Source: Micromonospora noduli
GTDB taxonomy: Bacteria > Actinomycetota > Actinomycetes > Mycobacteriales > Micromonosporaceae
Direction of reading: 5' to 3'
Length of the DNA: 64,000 bases
Assembly: GCF_003264365.1 (NCBI RefSeq)
Contig: NZ_PYAK01000002.1
Span: forward strand, 248,001-312,000
Below are positions 53,031 to 63,380 of the stretch, piece after piece; position 1 is the first letter of the stretch; every line of letters begins with the position of its first letter. A program made the position numbers and the translations under genes. The notes below the pieces were generated by a model. That model worked only from the letters and a program-made list of their open reading frames with translations, was not told where the DNA came from and did not search any database.

Positions 53031-53984
53031 ATGTCTAGTGATCTTCGCTGCGCCGTGCTGGACGACTACCAGGACGTGGCACTCGGCCTGGCGGACTGGT
53101 CCCGGGTGCGGGCCACCAGCTTCCGGAAGCACTTCACGAACACCGACGATCTGGTGGCGGCCATCCACGACTGCGACATCGTGGTCGCCATGAGGGAGCG
53201 CACGCCGTTCCCCGCCGAGGTGTTCGACCGGCTGCCCCACCTGCGGCTGCTCGTCACCACCGGCATGGGCAACGCCGCCATCGACCTGGGGGCGGCGCGG
53301 ACGCACGGCGTCACGGTGTGCGGCACAGGCGGCGGCTGGACCTCGACGGTCGAGCTGACGTGGGCGTTGATCCTCGGCCTGGCCCGCCACCTGGTGCCCG
53401 AGGCGACCGCGCTGCGCGCCGGCGGCCCCTGGCAGCACACCGTCGGCACCGACCTGCACGGACGCACACTCGGGCTGCTCGGCCTGGGCAGGATCGGGTC
53501 CCAGGTGGCGGCGGTCGGGCGGGCGTTCGGCATGGACGTGCTGGCCTGGAGCCAGAACCTGACGCGCCAGCGGGCCGAGGAGGGCGGCGCGCGGCTGGCC
53601 CCCGGCCTGGATGCCCTGCTCGCCGGGTCCGACGTCGTCTCCGTTCACCTCGTGCTCGGCGACCGGACGCGCGGGCTTGTCGGCGCGCGGGAACTCGCGC
53701 TGATGAAGCCCACCGCCTACCTGGTCAACACCTCGCGGGCGGCGATCGTCGACCAGTCCGCCCTGGCATCCACGCTGCGCGAAGGGCGGATCGCGGGAGC
53801 CGGGCTCGACGTGTTCGACGAGGAGCCACTACCCGCCGGCCACGAGTTCCGTACGCTGCCGAACGTGCTGGCCACGCCGCACCTCGGCTATGTCAGCGAG
53901 CTGAACTACGCGACGTTCTTCCGTGACGCCGTGGACGACATCGGCGCCTTCCTCGACGGCAACCCGATCCGGGTGCTGACCTGA
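53031..53984 (+). CDS. D-2-hydroxyacid dehydrogenase family protein
   Basis: 317 aa from ATG 53031 (GGAAGGCGG upstream). NAD motif GLGRIGS near residue 155, catalytic Arg in NTSRAAIVD, Glu in DVFDEEPL and His in ATPHLGY. Closest in style to phosphoglycerate-dehydrogenase-like proteins of unknown substrate (YcdW/GhrA-like). Stand-alone gene. Confidence 0.92.
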   Translation: MSSDLRCAVLDDYQDVALGLADWSRVRATSFRKHFTNTDDLVAAIHDCDIVVAMRERTPFPAEVFDRLPHLRLLVTTGMGNAAIDLGAARTHGVTVCGTGGGWTSTVELTWALILGLARHLVPEATALRAGGPWQHTVGTDLHGRTLGLLGLGRIGSQVAAVGRAFGMDVLAWSQNLTRQRAEEGGARLAPGLDALLAGSDVVSVHLVLGDRTRGLVGARELALMKPTAYLVNTSRAAIVDQSALASTLREGRIAGAGLDVFDEEPLPAGHEFRTLPNVLATPHLGYVSELNYATFFRDAVDDIGAFLDGNPIRVLT

Positions 53985-54281
53985 CTCACTCGACCCTGGT
54001 CCTGGCCCGGAAGGCAGCAGCCTGGATGTGCTGTCCAGGCAGGTTGTCAACCTGGTAATGGATGGTAGGCCGCTGGTGGCGGTGTGGGGTCGGTGGCGGT
54101 TGTTGGGCTGTGGCCGGTAGGGGCGGGTCTTCTTCGGCGTAGTTCCCAGTCCGGTGCAGGCGTCGCGCCAGGCATGCGACTTGCAGGCCGAGCCGTGCGG
54201 GGGTCAGGCTGCGGTCAGAGATCCGCCTGCCGTCGATCTCGTGGGAGAGTTCGCAGCAATGCACGGTCGGCGGGAACTCGG
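53985..54281. other. intergenic region
   Basis: 297 bases without a convincing gene; a minus-strand frame running on from the CHAT 3' end is Pro/Thr-rich and looks non-coding. Confidence 0.45.
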
Positions 54282-57200
54282 TCAGGCACCGGTGTACGCG
54301 AAGGCCGCCCAGTGTTCCGAATCGGTGTAGGGACAATCACCCGGTGCACCTGGTGGCTCGATGTCGGGTAGGAGCGCGGTCAAGTCAGCTTGGTTAGCAG
54401 TGCGGAGCCACTGTTGGGCGCGGTTCAGCGCAACGGCCGGCTCGTTTTCCTCCCGACACCACAGGTGATAGAACGCCGTCATGAGATAGGTGGTGGCCAG
54501 ATCGTCGACTGCCCACGCTGTCGCGATCACCCCGGCGAATCCGAGCTGGATCAGGGCCGACGGCAGTCCGACCACCTCGTTCGGTAAGGCGATACCGCTG
54601 ACATTGGTCTGGCAGGCGGAGAGCACCGCCAGGCGGCGTCGGCCCGTTGCTAGGGCGCGACGCAGTTCCTCCAGCGTGACCTGACGGTCGGCGAAGTACA
54701 GCCGGCTGTCCAGGATCGAGCCGGGTTCGGCCGAGCCGTGGCAAGCGAGGTGCCAGACGGTGTGCTCGTTGGCCGCACTGCGGAACTCCTCCCAGGTGCA
54801 GGCGTGGCTCGGCGACGTGGGCAGCCCCGTCCAGCGGCGCACGATCTCGATGGTCTCCCGGGCGACGTACCGCAAGTGACCACGAGGGTCGACCCGGTGT
54901 CCGTCCGGCACATCGATGGCAAGCAGACTCTGCTCTCGTACGGCGAGTTCCCTTGCCGTGTCCCGGCAACGCCGGAGGGCGCGAGCGTTAGGTGCGTACC
55001 GAATCGCGGAGAACTGTCCGATGTGGCGCCGCCCGGCGGGTTCCTCACTAGGCGTGCTCGGCTCACCGGCGGCGTGAAGCGGCAGCAGGTTGAGCAGACC
55101 GACCGGCACGAGTGTCACGATCCGACCTCGCGCACTGAGAAGGACAACATCGCGGACACCGTCGTTCCACAACGTATGGAGGGCCTCGGTCATCGGACTG
55201 GTTGTCGTCTGCCCGAACGCTGAAAGGTCGCGCGCCCCAGCAGGCTTCCCATTCACGATCGCAAAGCTACGGAGGCCGGTCGCCGCCTCGGTTTCTGGCA
55301 GCACCTTGGCGACGAGCCCGGCGACACTCGCCCGATCGAGCTTGGGCAGGTCGACATACTGCGGATCGTGCCGCGCGGCCACCACGAGCGCGTACCCACC
55401 CGCCTTTGCCGCACCGAGGTATACCAGGGCGCCGTCGCCGGTCGCGGCGATGATGTCGTCGTAGTTCACCGCGATCGCCATCGGGTCCGCGCCGGTCACC
55501 GCGGCTATTCGCCGGGCGACATCACGGAGGTACGCCCAGGACCCCCGAAGTCCGGCGGATGGGTGACGTTCCTGCTCATCGAAATCCTCGATCGCACGTC
55601 GGTACTCGTCGGCAAGGTCCGCCCGACCGGCAGCACGCAGCCGATCGAATACCACGGCGTTGTCCCGCCCGATCACCTCGGTCAGGCCGACGGCCCGCCC
55701 GGTCTCCAACGCGAGAACCGCCTCCCGGTACCGCCCGGTCCGGGCCAGCCAGTATCCGGCCTCCTCGGCGTACTCCTGGGCGGCGGCGAGCACCCGTTGC
55801 TTCGCGCCGGCACCGTACCGCGCGACGGCGTCCTGAGACGCCAGAGCGACCAACTGCTGGTACGCCTCGGCGGCGAACTCCGCGACGCCGGTGCCGACGG
55901 CCCACTCCGCCCACGCGACGGCCAGCCGGGCCCTCGCCGCGGTGCTCCACGGCGTGTTCACCGAGTCGCGCCAGGCCCGGTGTCGATGCTCGTTGCCGGT
56001 GTTACCGGCGAGGGCGTCCCTGGCGGCAAGCGCTTCCTGGAGCAGGAGTTGGTCGTCCGCGCCGTGGTGGTGTCCGAGGCGGGATCTGCGACGGATGAGC
56101 CGTAGCGCCTCGTGCACGTCGCCGGGACCATCGACGAATGGCGATCCGGGCCGCAGCCCCCGCCACAACAGCAGCCTGGCCAAACCTGCATCAGCCGGGG
56201 TGGTGCGCCTCCACCAGCGAAGACCGGCCTGCCGACCGGCTCGACAGCACTCGATTCCCAGTTCAAGGTTCTTTGGGTCGATCCGTACCAGAAGCAAGCC
56301 AAGGGTAGCGAGGATCTGCGGCCGCAGCCGCCGAGCGAGCCTGTCGTCCTCATGAGAGCCGCGTTCGAGTTCAGCGACGGCCGCATCCAGGTCCCCGGTC
56401 ACGATCTGCCGGCGGCCCTGCAGCAGGCGGATGAGACCAGGATAGGTCCCGGCGTAGTCGAGGCGTTGGACCAGCTCGTCGAGCGGACCAGTGTCGTCGT
56501 GGGTCTCCGCGATCGTGATCGCCGCGTCGGCGAGCGCCAATACGCGCTTCGAGTCCAGTTCCGAGACACCGGGAAGATCGTGCGGATCGTCCGTGGCGCA
56601 GGGCCCTCGGCCGAGCGCGATCGCCGCCGAGATCGGCGGCAAACCGTCGAAGGCGACCGCGGACGACCGGCGGGTCCGCACGATGGCGGCCCGGGTCCGA
56701 TGGAGGGCGCGGATCTCGGCGATGCGACGGAACCCGCGGTGGTGCTGGTCCAGCAGTACGCTCTCGATGCGGCCCGCGACGTCGCGCATCGCGGCGTGGA
56801 GTTCTGCCTCCCGAGGATGGTCAATGGAGGACTGGCGCACCAGCACCGCGATGCACATCGACACGAAGGTGCGCGAGATCGTCCGCCGGGTGTTGTCCTC
56901 GTCGACGTCGCTGGTGTTGATGAATGGGTAGCACTCCAGCACGTCGTGTATCGCAGGGTCGAGGTCGTCGAACGCAGCGGCGAGCCGCACCATCTCGGAC
57001 ATGGACTTCGTCGTCATCCAGTAGCCGTCGGTCTCCTGCCACCGTGGTGGCCTCGCCCGGCGGTACGCCCTCCACGCCCGGTCGGCCGCCAGGCGATCGT
57101 CGCGGAGCCACGCGTCCTTGTACGCCCAGCTGTGTTGCTCCAGCTCGGCCATCCCCCGCAAGTGATGGTCCGGGCTGTGCAGGTGATTCTGGATCTTGTA

Positions 57201-57398
57201 GCCCCTGGCGTCGTGCGCCCACGGTTCCTCGAAGGTGGCATCGGTTGGCCTGTGACACTCCCGACACGGGTACGGCCAGGAGTGCGGCGCAGGTTCGTCG
57301 CCGGTCCCACAACCGTCGTTGTTGCACTCCCAGCCTTGCACCCGCGCGTCCGGCGGCGCGAGGTATCCGTAGGAGGTTCGCGGCGGCCGTTCACCCAT
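54282..57398 (-). CDS. CHAT-domain (caspase-like) protease with N-terminal Zn ribbon
   Basis: 1038 aa from ATG 57398; an in-frame ATG at 57488 overlaps the start of the divergent gene and is less likely. The N-terminus has a probable zinc ribbon (CNNDGCGTG, then CRECHRP). Long TPR-like helical repeats follow (about residues 100-640). The C-terminal CHAT domain contains HLACHGS with catalytic His887 and SACQTNVSG with Cys929, and the typical end ...AFAYTGA. CHAT proteins are caspase relatives used in conflict and regulated cell-death systems. Two small genes stand divergent. Confidence 0.88.
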   Translation of the reverse strand: MGERPPRTSYGYLAPPDARVQGWECNNDGCGTGDEPAPHSWPYPCRECHRPTDATFEEPWAHDARGYKIQNHLHSPDHHLRGMAELEQHSWAYKDAWLRDDRLAADRAWRAYRRARPPRWQETDGYWMTTKSMSEMVRLAAAFDDLDPAIHDVLECYPFINTSDVDEDNTRRTISRTFVSMCIAVLVRQSSIDHPREAELHAAMRDVAGRIESVLLDQHHRGFRRIAEIRALHRTRAAIVRTRRSSAVAFDGLPPISAAIALGRGPCATDDPHDLPGVSELDSKRVLALADAAITIAETHDDTGPLDELVQRLDYAGTYPGLIRLLQGRRQIVTGDLDAAVAELERGSHEDDRLARRLRPQILATLGLLLVRIDPKNLELGIECCRAGRQAGLRWWRRTTPADAGLARLLLWRGLRPGSPFVDGPGDVHEALRLIRRRSRLGHHHGADDQLLLQEALAARDALAGNTGNEHRHRAWRDSVNTPWSTAARARLAVAWAEWAVGTGVAEFAAEAYQQLVALASQDAVARYGAGAKQRVLAAAQEYAEEAGYWLARTGRYREAVLALETGRAVGLTEVIGRDNAVVFDRLRAAGRADLADEYRRAIEDFDEQERHPSAGLRGSWAYLRDVARRIAAVTGADPMAIAVNYDDIIAATGDGALVYLGAAKAGGYALVVAARHDPQYVDLPKLDRASVAGLVAKVLPETEAATGLRSFAIVNGKPAGARDLSAFGQTTTSPMTEALHTLWNDGVRDVVLLSARGRIVTLVPVGLLNLLPLHAAGEPSTPSEEPAGRRHIGQFSAIRYAPNARALRRCRDTARELAVREQSLLAIDVPDGHRVDPRGHLRYVARETIEIVRRWTGLPTSPSHACTWEEFRSAANEHTVWHLACHGSAEPGSILDSRLYFADRQVTLEELRRALATGRRRLAVLSACQTNVSGIALPNEVVGLPSALIQLGFAGVIATAWAVDDLATTYLMTAFYHLWCREENEPAVALNRAQQWLRTANQADLTALLPDIEPPGAPGDCPYTDSEHWAAFAYTGA

Positions 57399-57486
57399 TG
57401 CCGATGCCGTCCTCTCGCCGTGTCGCAGGGACCTCTCGGTAGCCTTCCGCCGTTCTCTGACGGACAGCGGTCCGTCAGAGAGCGGC

Positions 57487-57888
57487 ATGGGAATCTTCAG
57501 TCGGTCACCTCAGTCCCCGTTTCCCGACGACATGTTCAGGTGGTTGGAGACCTTCGGCCGGTACTCGCTCGACGTGCACGGGAGCGGCATCGACGGTGGC
57601 GACATGTGGGACCGCTTCGGGGAGCTGCACCGGCACGCGACCAGGGACCAGGATGGCTTCCTGACCGCGCTGCGAGCCGTCGTGGCAGGAGACCAGGGCG
57701 GTTTCGCGACGTTCGGCGCGGCGCGCCTTGCCTGGGAGATGTACGGCGGCGACACGCTCCGCATCCCCGCCGCGTTGCCGCTGATCGACGCGGGCATCGA
57801 GTTCAAACGCTCACGTGGCCTGCCGACCGCCCTGTTGACCGGCTACGAGATGCAGCGTGTCAACCAGCTCCGAGAGCAGCGCGACTGA
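57487..57888 (+). CDS. unknown 133-aa protein next to the CHAT gene
   Basis: ATG 57487 with AGAG upstream. Soluble, mixed alpha/beta, Asp-rich (FPDDMFRWLETFGRYSLDVH; GDMWDRFGELHRHAT). Divergent from the CHAT gene, 88 bases from its start. No family recognised; position suggests a partner or substrate. Confidence 0.6.
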   Translation: MGIFSRSPQSPFPDDMFRWLETFGRYSLDVHGSGIDGGDMWDRFGELHRHATRDQDGFLTALRAVVAGDQGGFATFGAARLAWEMYGGDTLRIPAALPLIDAGIEFKRSRGLPTALLTGYEMQRVNQLREQRD

Positions 57889-57950
57889 TTCCTCCGCCGT
57901 GTCACCTGGGCAGGCCGTGTCAATGCCATTCACTGAGAAATGGAGCCATT

Positions 57951-58343
57951 ATGGAAGGCTTTCTTTGCTTCGTTGGGGTCACCGCCCTAGTCAGCTTCGT
58001 CGTTTGGCAACTCATCGAGACACGAAAGGCGGTCGCGACAACCACGACCGAGACCGCGTACGACCCGGCGCAGACCGCCCAGATCGTGCGCACCGCGTTC
58101 GGCGGCCCCCGCGCGGTGCTGTGGACCACCGCGAGCGGACCGGGCACGATCAACATGCGCCGACGCGGAATCCACGGCGGCATCACCATGTCCATCACCA
58201 TCGCGCCGCGCCCAGGTGGTGGCTCCCGGGTGGCGATGTGGGCATCGGAGACCGTCATCTTCTTCGGTTTCCTGGTCAACTTCGCCGGTTCGGTCAACGG
58301 ACGCAAGAAGGCGATCGGACGTCTGCTGGAAGCAGCGCAATGA
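57951..58343 (+). CDS. small membrane-anchored unknown protein
   Basis: 130 aa, ATG 57951 with GGAG. An N-terminal TM helix (FLCFVGVTALVSFVVWQLI), a beta-rich middle with many Gly, and a possible second hydrophobic stretch near the end (IFFGFLVNFAGSV). 62 bp after the preceding small gene, so probably co-transcribed with it. Confidence 0.6.
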   Translation: MEGFLCFVGVTALVSFVVWQLIETRKAVATTTTETAYDPAQTAQIVRTAFGGPRAVLWTTASGPGTINMRRRGIHGGITMSITIAPRPGGGSRVAMWASETVIFFGFLVNFAGSVNGRKKAIGRLLEAAQ

Positions 58344-58534
58344 GCCTCTGCCTGACAGCCTGCGCAAGGCAGCCGGCACACCAGGTGTCGGCCAGGGCGA
58401 CTGGTGAACCGGGGTGGCCAGGCCACGGTGCCCCCCGTCACGTCACGTCTCCTGGGCTGACCTGTTGGGTGGTGCCCAGCGACACCGATGGAGCTTCTTG
58501 ATCATGGTCTGATGGCCGTGGGGAGGAAGTTTCA

Positions 58535-58930
58535 GTGGCAGCACCGAAGAAGTGCCCCGATGAGCTACGTCAGCGCGGTGTGCGCTTGTATCGCGAGTCG
58601 GGTGATCCGGAGGTTGGCTGAGTAGCTTGTGTGCATCACGAGGCGCTCAGGAACTGGATCCGGCAGGCCGAGGCTGACGCGGGTGAGCGCACCGACCGGC
58701 CGACCAGCGAGATGGCAGAGGAGAACCGCCGGCTGCGCAGGGAGGTCACACTCCAGATCCTCGCTGTGTTCATCTGCCCTGCACCAGCACAACATCCCGC
58801 AGTACGACAACACGCCCTGAAGCCACTCGGAGAAGACGCCACCAAGATCCTCACCAACCAGACCAAGACCAGCCTCGCCGAGCTGTTCACCGACTGGCGA
58901 TCCGACGGCGATGCACCGCCAAGCGGATAG
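58535..58930 (+). pseudogene. IS3-type orfA transposase remnant
   Basis: The frame starts like IS3-family OrfA (VAAPKKCPDELRQRGVRLYR) and continues with the HTH part VHHEALRNWIRQAEAD and the coiled MAEENRRLRREV, but has an in-frame TGA at 58619-58621 where several codons are missing, and loses similarity after about 58755. No orfB or terminal repeats seen. Confidence 0.7.
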
Positions 58931-59091
58931 CTGCGCAGGGCCGGTGCTCCCCACGACTGACTGCGCCCTCATGAAAGCAACGTGCCACTCTCCTCTGAGG
59001 AATCGGCAGACACCGAGGGCAGCATCACGATGACCTGCCCGATCGTCATATCAGGTAGAGCCCGAGGTCGCCCCTCCGGCACGATGCCCGG

Positions 59092-59300
59092 ATGATGTTG
59101 CTGGTCCCTGCGAACCCCCTACGGCCACGCCGGCCCGACGGCCACTTCGCGCCCGAAGCCCGCGGCCCGCGCCGCCGGGATCGACGTCGCGGTTATCGAC
59201 CACGACGCTGCACCGAGACGCTCCCACGCCGCTCCGGCAGGTCGGCGGCCCATTCGACGATCTCCACGACGCGGCTCGATTCCCGAAACCACCGCCGCGA
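59092..59300 (+). pseudogene. frameshifted ATP-grasp protein fragment
   Basis: From ATG 59092 the frame gives MMLLVPANPLRPRRPDGHFA, the usual start of actinobacterial ATP-grasp proteins. After PEA the continuation (AARAAGIDVAVIDHDAA) is in another frame, so a 1-base change near 59160 broke the gene. The rest of the gene is not recognisable. Confidence 0.5.
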
Positions 59301-59455
59301 TCGCGAGCAGTCCCGCCAGCGGATGGATCCGGCCGCCAGCGTCCCGTCGGTCCGGAACCCGGGCGAGGGCCTGCGGCAACCCCTGGCATGTCCTGTTCCG
59401 ACAGCGGCAAAACTCGCCGCTGCACCGATCGCGACTCCTGCCTGACAAGGCGCCT

Positions 59456-61414
59456 TTGATAAACAGCGTAAGGCCCGGCTACCGGAACGGCATTGATCGA
59501 TGTCTTGACTCTATGCGCCGCCCTGCTCATGATTTACTGCGGCAGTTCAACAGTGAGGGTCAATGTGATGACGCAGGTAGAGCCACCGGCAGGAGGCCCG
59601 ACATCAGCCGTCACTCTCAGCGAGCTTGGAAAAATGGCCGACTCGCGCGCGCCGGTCGAGGCACGAGGGACTGGCTGACACGTAGGGCCCATCTGCGAGA
59701 ACTGAGTATCGCGAGCCTCGGTTCGGTGCTCCTCGCTGTCGCGATGATCTGGCTGATTCCGCCGTACGCGGTTCGCGTGATGACTGCCGGCGCCAAGACT
59801 GTGCCCATCGCCGACCCGGCCCACACCATCGTCGGTGACGTGGGTGACCCGACGGCCCAAGCATGGCTGGTGGGATGGGGTGGCCACGCTCTCACCCACG
59901 GTCTGCGTGGCCTGTGGGATACCAACGCCTTTTATCCCGACACGTACGGCCTAGCCCTGAACGACAGCCTGCTCGGCTATGCCCCGGCAGGGCTGATAGG
60001 CAACGGTGTAGTCGGCGCCGTGCTGCGCTACAACATCCTGTTCGTGCTGGCTTTCGCGCTCGCCTTCCTCGGCGGCTACGCGCTCCTGCGTCAGCTTGGC
60101 GCGAATAAGGTCGCCGCCGCGGTAGCCGGGGCCGCCCTCGCCTACGCGCCCTGGCGCTACGGCCACGACGGCCATCTGAATATTCTCTCCACCGGTGGTA
60201 TCACTCTGGCCCTGGCGATGCTGGCGCGCGGCCACGGACTCTCGTTCACCCGCGGCTACCTTGCCGAACGAGTCCGGCCGGGCTGGGCGTTCGCTGGCTG
60301 GCTGGTTGCGGCCTGGCAGGTCAGCCTTGGCTTCGGCGTGGGGCTGGGATTCGTATACGTCCTCGCCGCCCTCTGTCTGATCACACTGACAGCCTGGCTG
60401 ATCCACCGCCCACGCCTTAGCCTCCGGCTGATCGTCGGCGATCTGATCGGCGGGTTGGTCTTCACCGCGGTGACCGGATACTTCGCGTACGCGTACCAAC
60501 ACGTGCGCGAGCTCAACCCACATGTCACCCGGGACTGGGACTACGTCGCGTTTTTCTCCCCGACACTGCGCGGACTTCTCGTGGCTCCGCAGTCCTCGCT
60601 GCCCTGGGGCACCCTACACAACGACGCCCGCACCGCTCTTGGTGGCGCACCGACTGAGAAAGTGCTGCTATGCGGGTATGCACTGTATCTACTGGCCTTC
60701 GCCGGCCTGTTCCTATCCCGCTGGTCACCGGTGCAACGGCTTCTGCTGCTGTTTGGGGCGGTCGTCGGAGTGTTGTTCGCGCTAGGCACGAACGGGCCGA
60801 TCTACCGTCTGCTCTATCTTTACGTGCCCGGGTTCGATGGATCCCGTACACCAGGCCGGTTGATCTTGTGGCCCACTCTCTGCCTGGCCATCCTCGCGGC
60901 CGGCCTGGTTACCCACCTAGCCGAGGTGGCTCGCAGGGGCGCCAAGCCGAAATGGTCGGTGGGAGAGGCACGGCTACTGACCGTTCCGTTGCTGGTCCTC
61001 GTGCTAGCTGAGGGCCTGCCTGACCTGCACCACCCCCAAACCCCAGCCAAACCGGCCGCGATGGCGCTAGCCTCCGCGCACGCTCCGATCATGGTATTGC
61101 CGTCCGACGACGGCATCGACCTCCACGTCCTACTTTGGTCGACCGACGGTTTTCCCGCCATGGTCAACGGTGCGGCCAGCTACACCACACCTAACCGTCA
61201 GGCGATCCGCGACGTTATGGCGACCTTCCCCAGCGAGCCGGCCTTGGATCGGTTGCACCAGCTCGGCATCCGCAGCGTCGTCCTGCTGCGCAACCGGGTC
61301 CAAGGCACCCCATACGAACCACTGCTTAACATCCCCGACGTACCCGGCATCACCCGCCACGACGTCGGGCCAGACGTGGTTTACACCATCGACACCAACA
61401 CCAAGAACCCCTAA
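59456..61414 (+). CDS. large multi-pass membrane protein (GT-C glycosyltransferase-like)
   Basis: The frame is 652 codons; the true start is uncertain, because ATG 59456 and 59513 lack ribosome sites and the first ~75 residues look non-homologous. From about residue 80 there are 11-13 TM helices with a first extracytoplasmic loop containing DVGDPTAQAWLVGWGGHAL, and a ~130-aa C-terminal extracytoplasmic domain. That layout resembles GT-C lipid-linked sugar transferases or YfhO-like proteins. The start may have been lost to rearrangement, as the flanks are decayed. Confidence 0.75.
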   Translation: MINSVRPGYRNGIDRCLDSMRRPAHDLLRQFNSEGQCDDAGRATGRRPDISRHSQRAWKNGRLARAGRGTRDWLTRRAHLRELSIASLGSVLLAVAMIWLIPPYAVRVMTAGAKTVPIADPAHTIVGDVGDPTAQAWLVGWGGHALTHGLRGLWDTNAFYPDTYGLALNDSLLGYAPAGLIGNGVVGAVLRYNILFVLAFALAFLGGYALLRQLGANKVAAAVAGAALAYAPWRYGHDGHLNILSTGGITLALAMLARGHGLSFTRGYLAERVRPGWAFAGWLVAAWQVSLGFGVGLGFVYVLAALCLITLTAWLIHRPRLSLRLIVGDLIGGLVFTAVTGYFAYAYQHVRELNPHVTRDWDYVAFFSPTLRGLLVAPQSSLPWGTLHNDARTALGGAPTEKVLLCGYALYLLAFAGLFLSRWSPVQRLLLLFGAVVGVLFALGTNGPIYRLLYLYVPGFDGSRTPGRLILWPTLCLAILAAGLVTHLAEVARRGAKPKWSVGEARLLTVPLLVLVLAEGLPDLHHPQTPAKPAAMALASAHAPIMVLPSDDGIDLHVLLWSTDGFPAMVNGAASYTTPNRQAIRDVMATFPSEPALDRLHQLGIRSVVLLRNRVQGTPYEPLLNIPDVPGITRHDVGPDVVYTIDTNTKNP

Positions 61415-61960
61415 CGAAACGATGTCGGGCGCGTCCTCCTCCGCCAACGGCCGAAAATCAGTACGCTTGCACAACTCCAGATCTTGAGCGCGATACATGG
61501 GGCCGGCCGAGGCAGTGGGCGCGGTGGAGGCAACGCTGCTCGTGGCCCGCAGGTCGCCTTGGGCGCCTGCGATCGGCCCTACGGGCCCTTGCCAGCACGA
61601 GCATGTCCCGTTGACCGAACAGTTGGACGAGCCTCGACAGTTGGCGCGCGGTCAGTTGAACAGCGGAAGGACTACGACGGCGGCATCGGTTCGAGATTGC
61701 TCAGGCGTGCCGGTCGGGTCAGAGGAAGTCCCGCCAGAACGCCACAGTCGCATTCGGGTTCCAGGGGTCCGGCTGCTGCGCCTTCCGTCCAGCTGAAGGC
61801 TGAGACCTACCCCCGCGGACGGGACTAGGTGTCGGTGAGGACGGAATCCGTGAAGCTGTATCGCAGGCAGACCCTCATCCAACATGTGCGCCGCCGTTGG
61901 GGTCATCTGCTGGACGGAAACTGCCCTACAGTCGACGGCACGGTCGACGGGAGGAACCTC
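61415..61960. other. gene-poor interval
   Basis: 546 bases. Frames on both strands here are Arg/Pro-rich shadows and I cannot support a gene. Confidence 0.45.
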
Positions 61961-62446
61961 ATGGACGAGAACGAAACGGTGTTCCGTACGTCCGCCCGCC
62001 TCACCTTCGTGTTCATGCTGCTGATGGGCTTGCTGGTTTGGGTTGTCGTCCAAGCCGTGCTAGCACTCATCGCCGGGCGGCCGCCGGCCGATTTGACGAG
62101 CATCGCCGCTTCAGGTGTCCTCTACGCCGTCGTTTTCAGCGCTCTCTCGCTTGTGCTGCATCGCAGGAACTGGTCCTCGGTTGAGTTCACCGGTCCGGCA
62201 GTGGGGCTCGCCGAGAAGGGGCGAACGGCCGTCCTGCCGTGGCAGGCGATCCAGTCGGCGACGGTTCGCCGTCCTGGCCCATTCGCCGTCCTCCAGGTCA
62301 CTTTGCGCCCAGGAGCGGTGGCGCCGTCCGGCATGACGCTTCGTCCACGGATCCGTGCCGGTCAGCCTGTCTACACGGTCAACGTCGGACTGCTTCGGCC
62401 TGCGGCGGGCGTCCTGCGTACCGAACTTGCCCGACACCTGCCATAG
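61961..62446 (+). CDS. two-helix membrane protein with cytoplasmic PH-like domain
   Basis: 161 aa from ATG 61961 with GGGAGG upstream. Two TM helices (FVFMLLMGLLVWVVVQAVLA and SGVLYAVVFSALSLVLH), then a beta-rich part (VEFTGPAVGLAEKGRTAVLPW, then YTVNVGLL) that resembles a small bacterial PH (bPH-type) domain. Function unknown. Confidence 0.65.
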   Translation: MDENETVFRTSARLTFVFMLLMGLLVWVVVQAVLALIAGRPPADLTSIAASGVLYAVVFSALSLVLHRRNWSSVEFTGPAVGLAEKGRTAVLPWQAIQSATVRRPGPFAVLQVTLRPGAVAPSGMTLRPRIRAGQPVYTVNVGLLRPAAGVLRTELARHLP

Positions 62447-62579
62447 GTCGCCTCCCGCTCCTGATTTCGCTCGAAGTCACTCGTACGACCACCGCCAGCA
62501 CTGGCTCAGGGCCGCCTCGTACCCACCGGTTGTCCCCCGAGGACAATCGCCGGAGTTGGCGTGGCCGCTTCAGCGCCGG

Positions 62580-63349
62580 CCCGGATGCCGGCGCCGGTTC
62601 AGATGGTGGCGGGGACGGTGGAGTTCGGCCGGGTGGTGCCGCCGTCGGGAGAACCTGCAAGTCGCGGGCAAGCAGTTCTGGCTCGGCCCGGCCCGCTCCG
62701 GCGTGACGGTGACGTTCTGGGCCGACCCCGACGTCATCCACCTGCTCATCGCCGGCTCCCGGATCAAGACGATCCGGTCCCACTTGTCGGTGGCGGACCT
62801 GGCCGTGCTGCTGCGTCAGGGCGGTCGACCGCTGGCTCGTCCCCGCTACCCCTGGACACCGCCGGGCGTCCGGGCGTCGTGGAGGTCGACCGGACAGTCA
62901 AGCGGGACGGGAAGGTGTCGCTGGGTCAGCATGTCGTCCTGGCCGCCGAGATCCTCGCCGGCCGTCGCGTCGGTGTCCGCATCGACCCGACCACCCTGGC
63001 GTTCTTCGACCCCGAGACCCGGCAGCTGCTGCGCACCCGACCCAACCCGCTCACCCCGGAGCAGATCATGGGCTTTCGGGGTGCCCGACCGGCCGGACCG
63101 CCCCCCGCAGCCCTCGACCGAACCGGTCCGGGTCCAACGCCGCGCCTCCAACAGCGGCGTGGTCATGGTCGCCTGGCAGAAAGTCGCTCTCGGCCGCGTC
63201 CATGCCGGCAAGACCGTGACCATCACCTCTCGGACACCGAACCGGCGGTCGAGTGCGACGACGGCCTTCGCACCATCCGCCGCTCCAACGACCACCCACT
63301 CACCCGGACCAAAGCCCACCGCCCCCGCAAGGTCGCCCTCGATGTCTAA
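62580..63349 (+). pseudogene. IS481-type transposase C-terminal remnant, several frameshifts
   Basis: Pieces of the C-terminal part of actinobacterial IS481-like transposases appear in order but in alternating frames: VEFGRVVPPSG, NLQVAGKQFWLGPARSGV and SHLSVADLAVLLRQG, then VVEVDRTVKRDGKVSLGQH and RTRPNPLTPEQI, then MVAWQKVALGRVHAGKTVTI. At least four frame changes are needed. The catalytic DDE core is missing. Confidence 0.75.
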
Positions 63350-63380
63350 ACCAACCGCCCGGCCCAGTGGTGCTCGGACA

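Noticed and set aside
56112..58343. 743-codon plus-strand open frame opposite the CHAT gene
   Set aside because: Its first part mirrors the CHAT coding sequence; only its end (from 57951) corresponds to a real gene start with a ribosome site.
59051..59530. 159-codon minus frame before the membrane protein
   Set aside because: Low-complexity Gly/Arg/Ser sequence; the plus strand here holds a recognisable ATP-grasp fragment.
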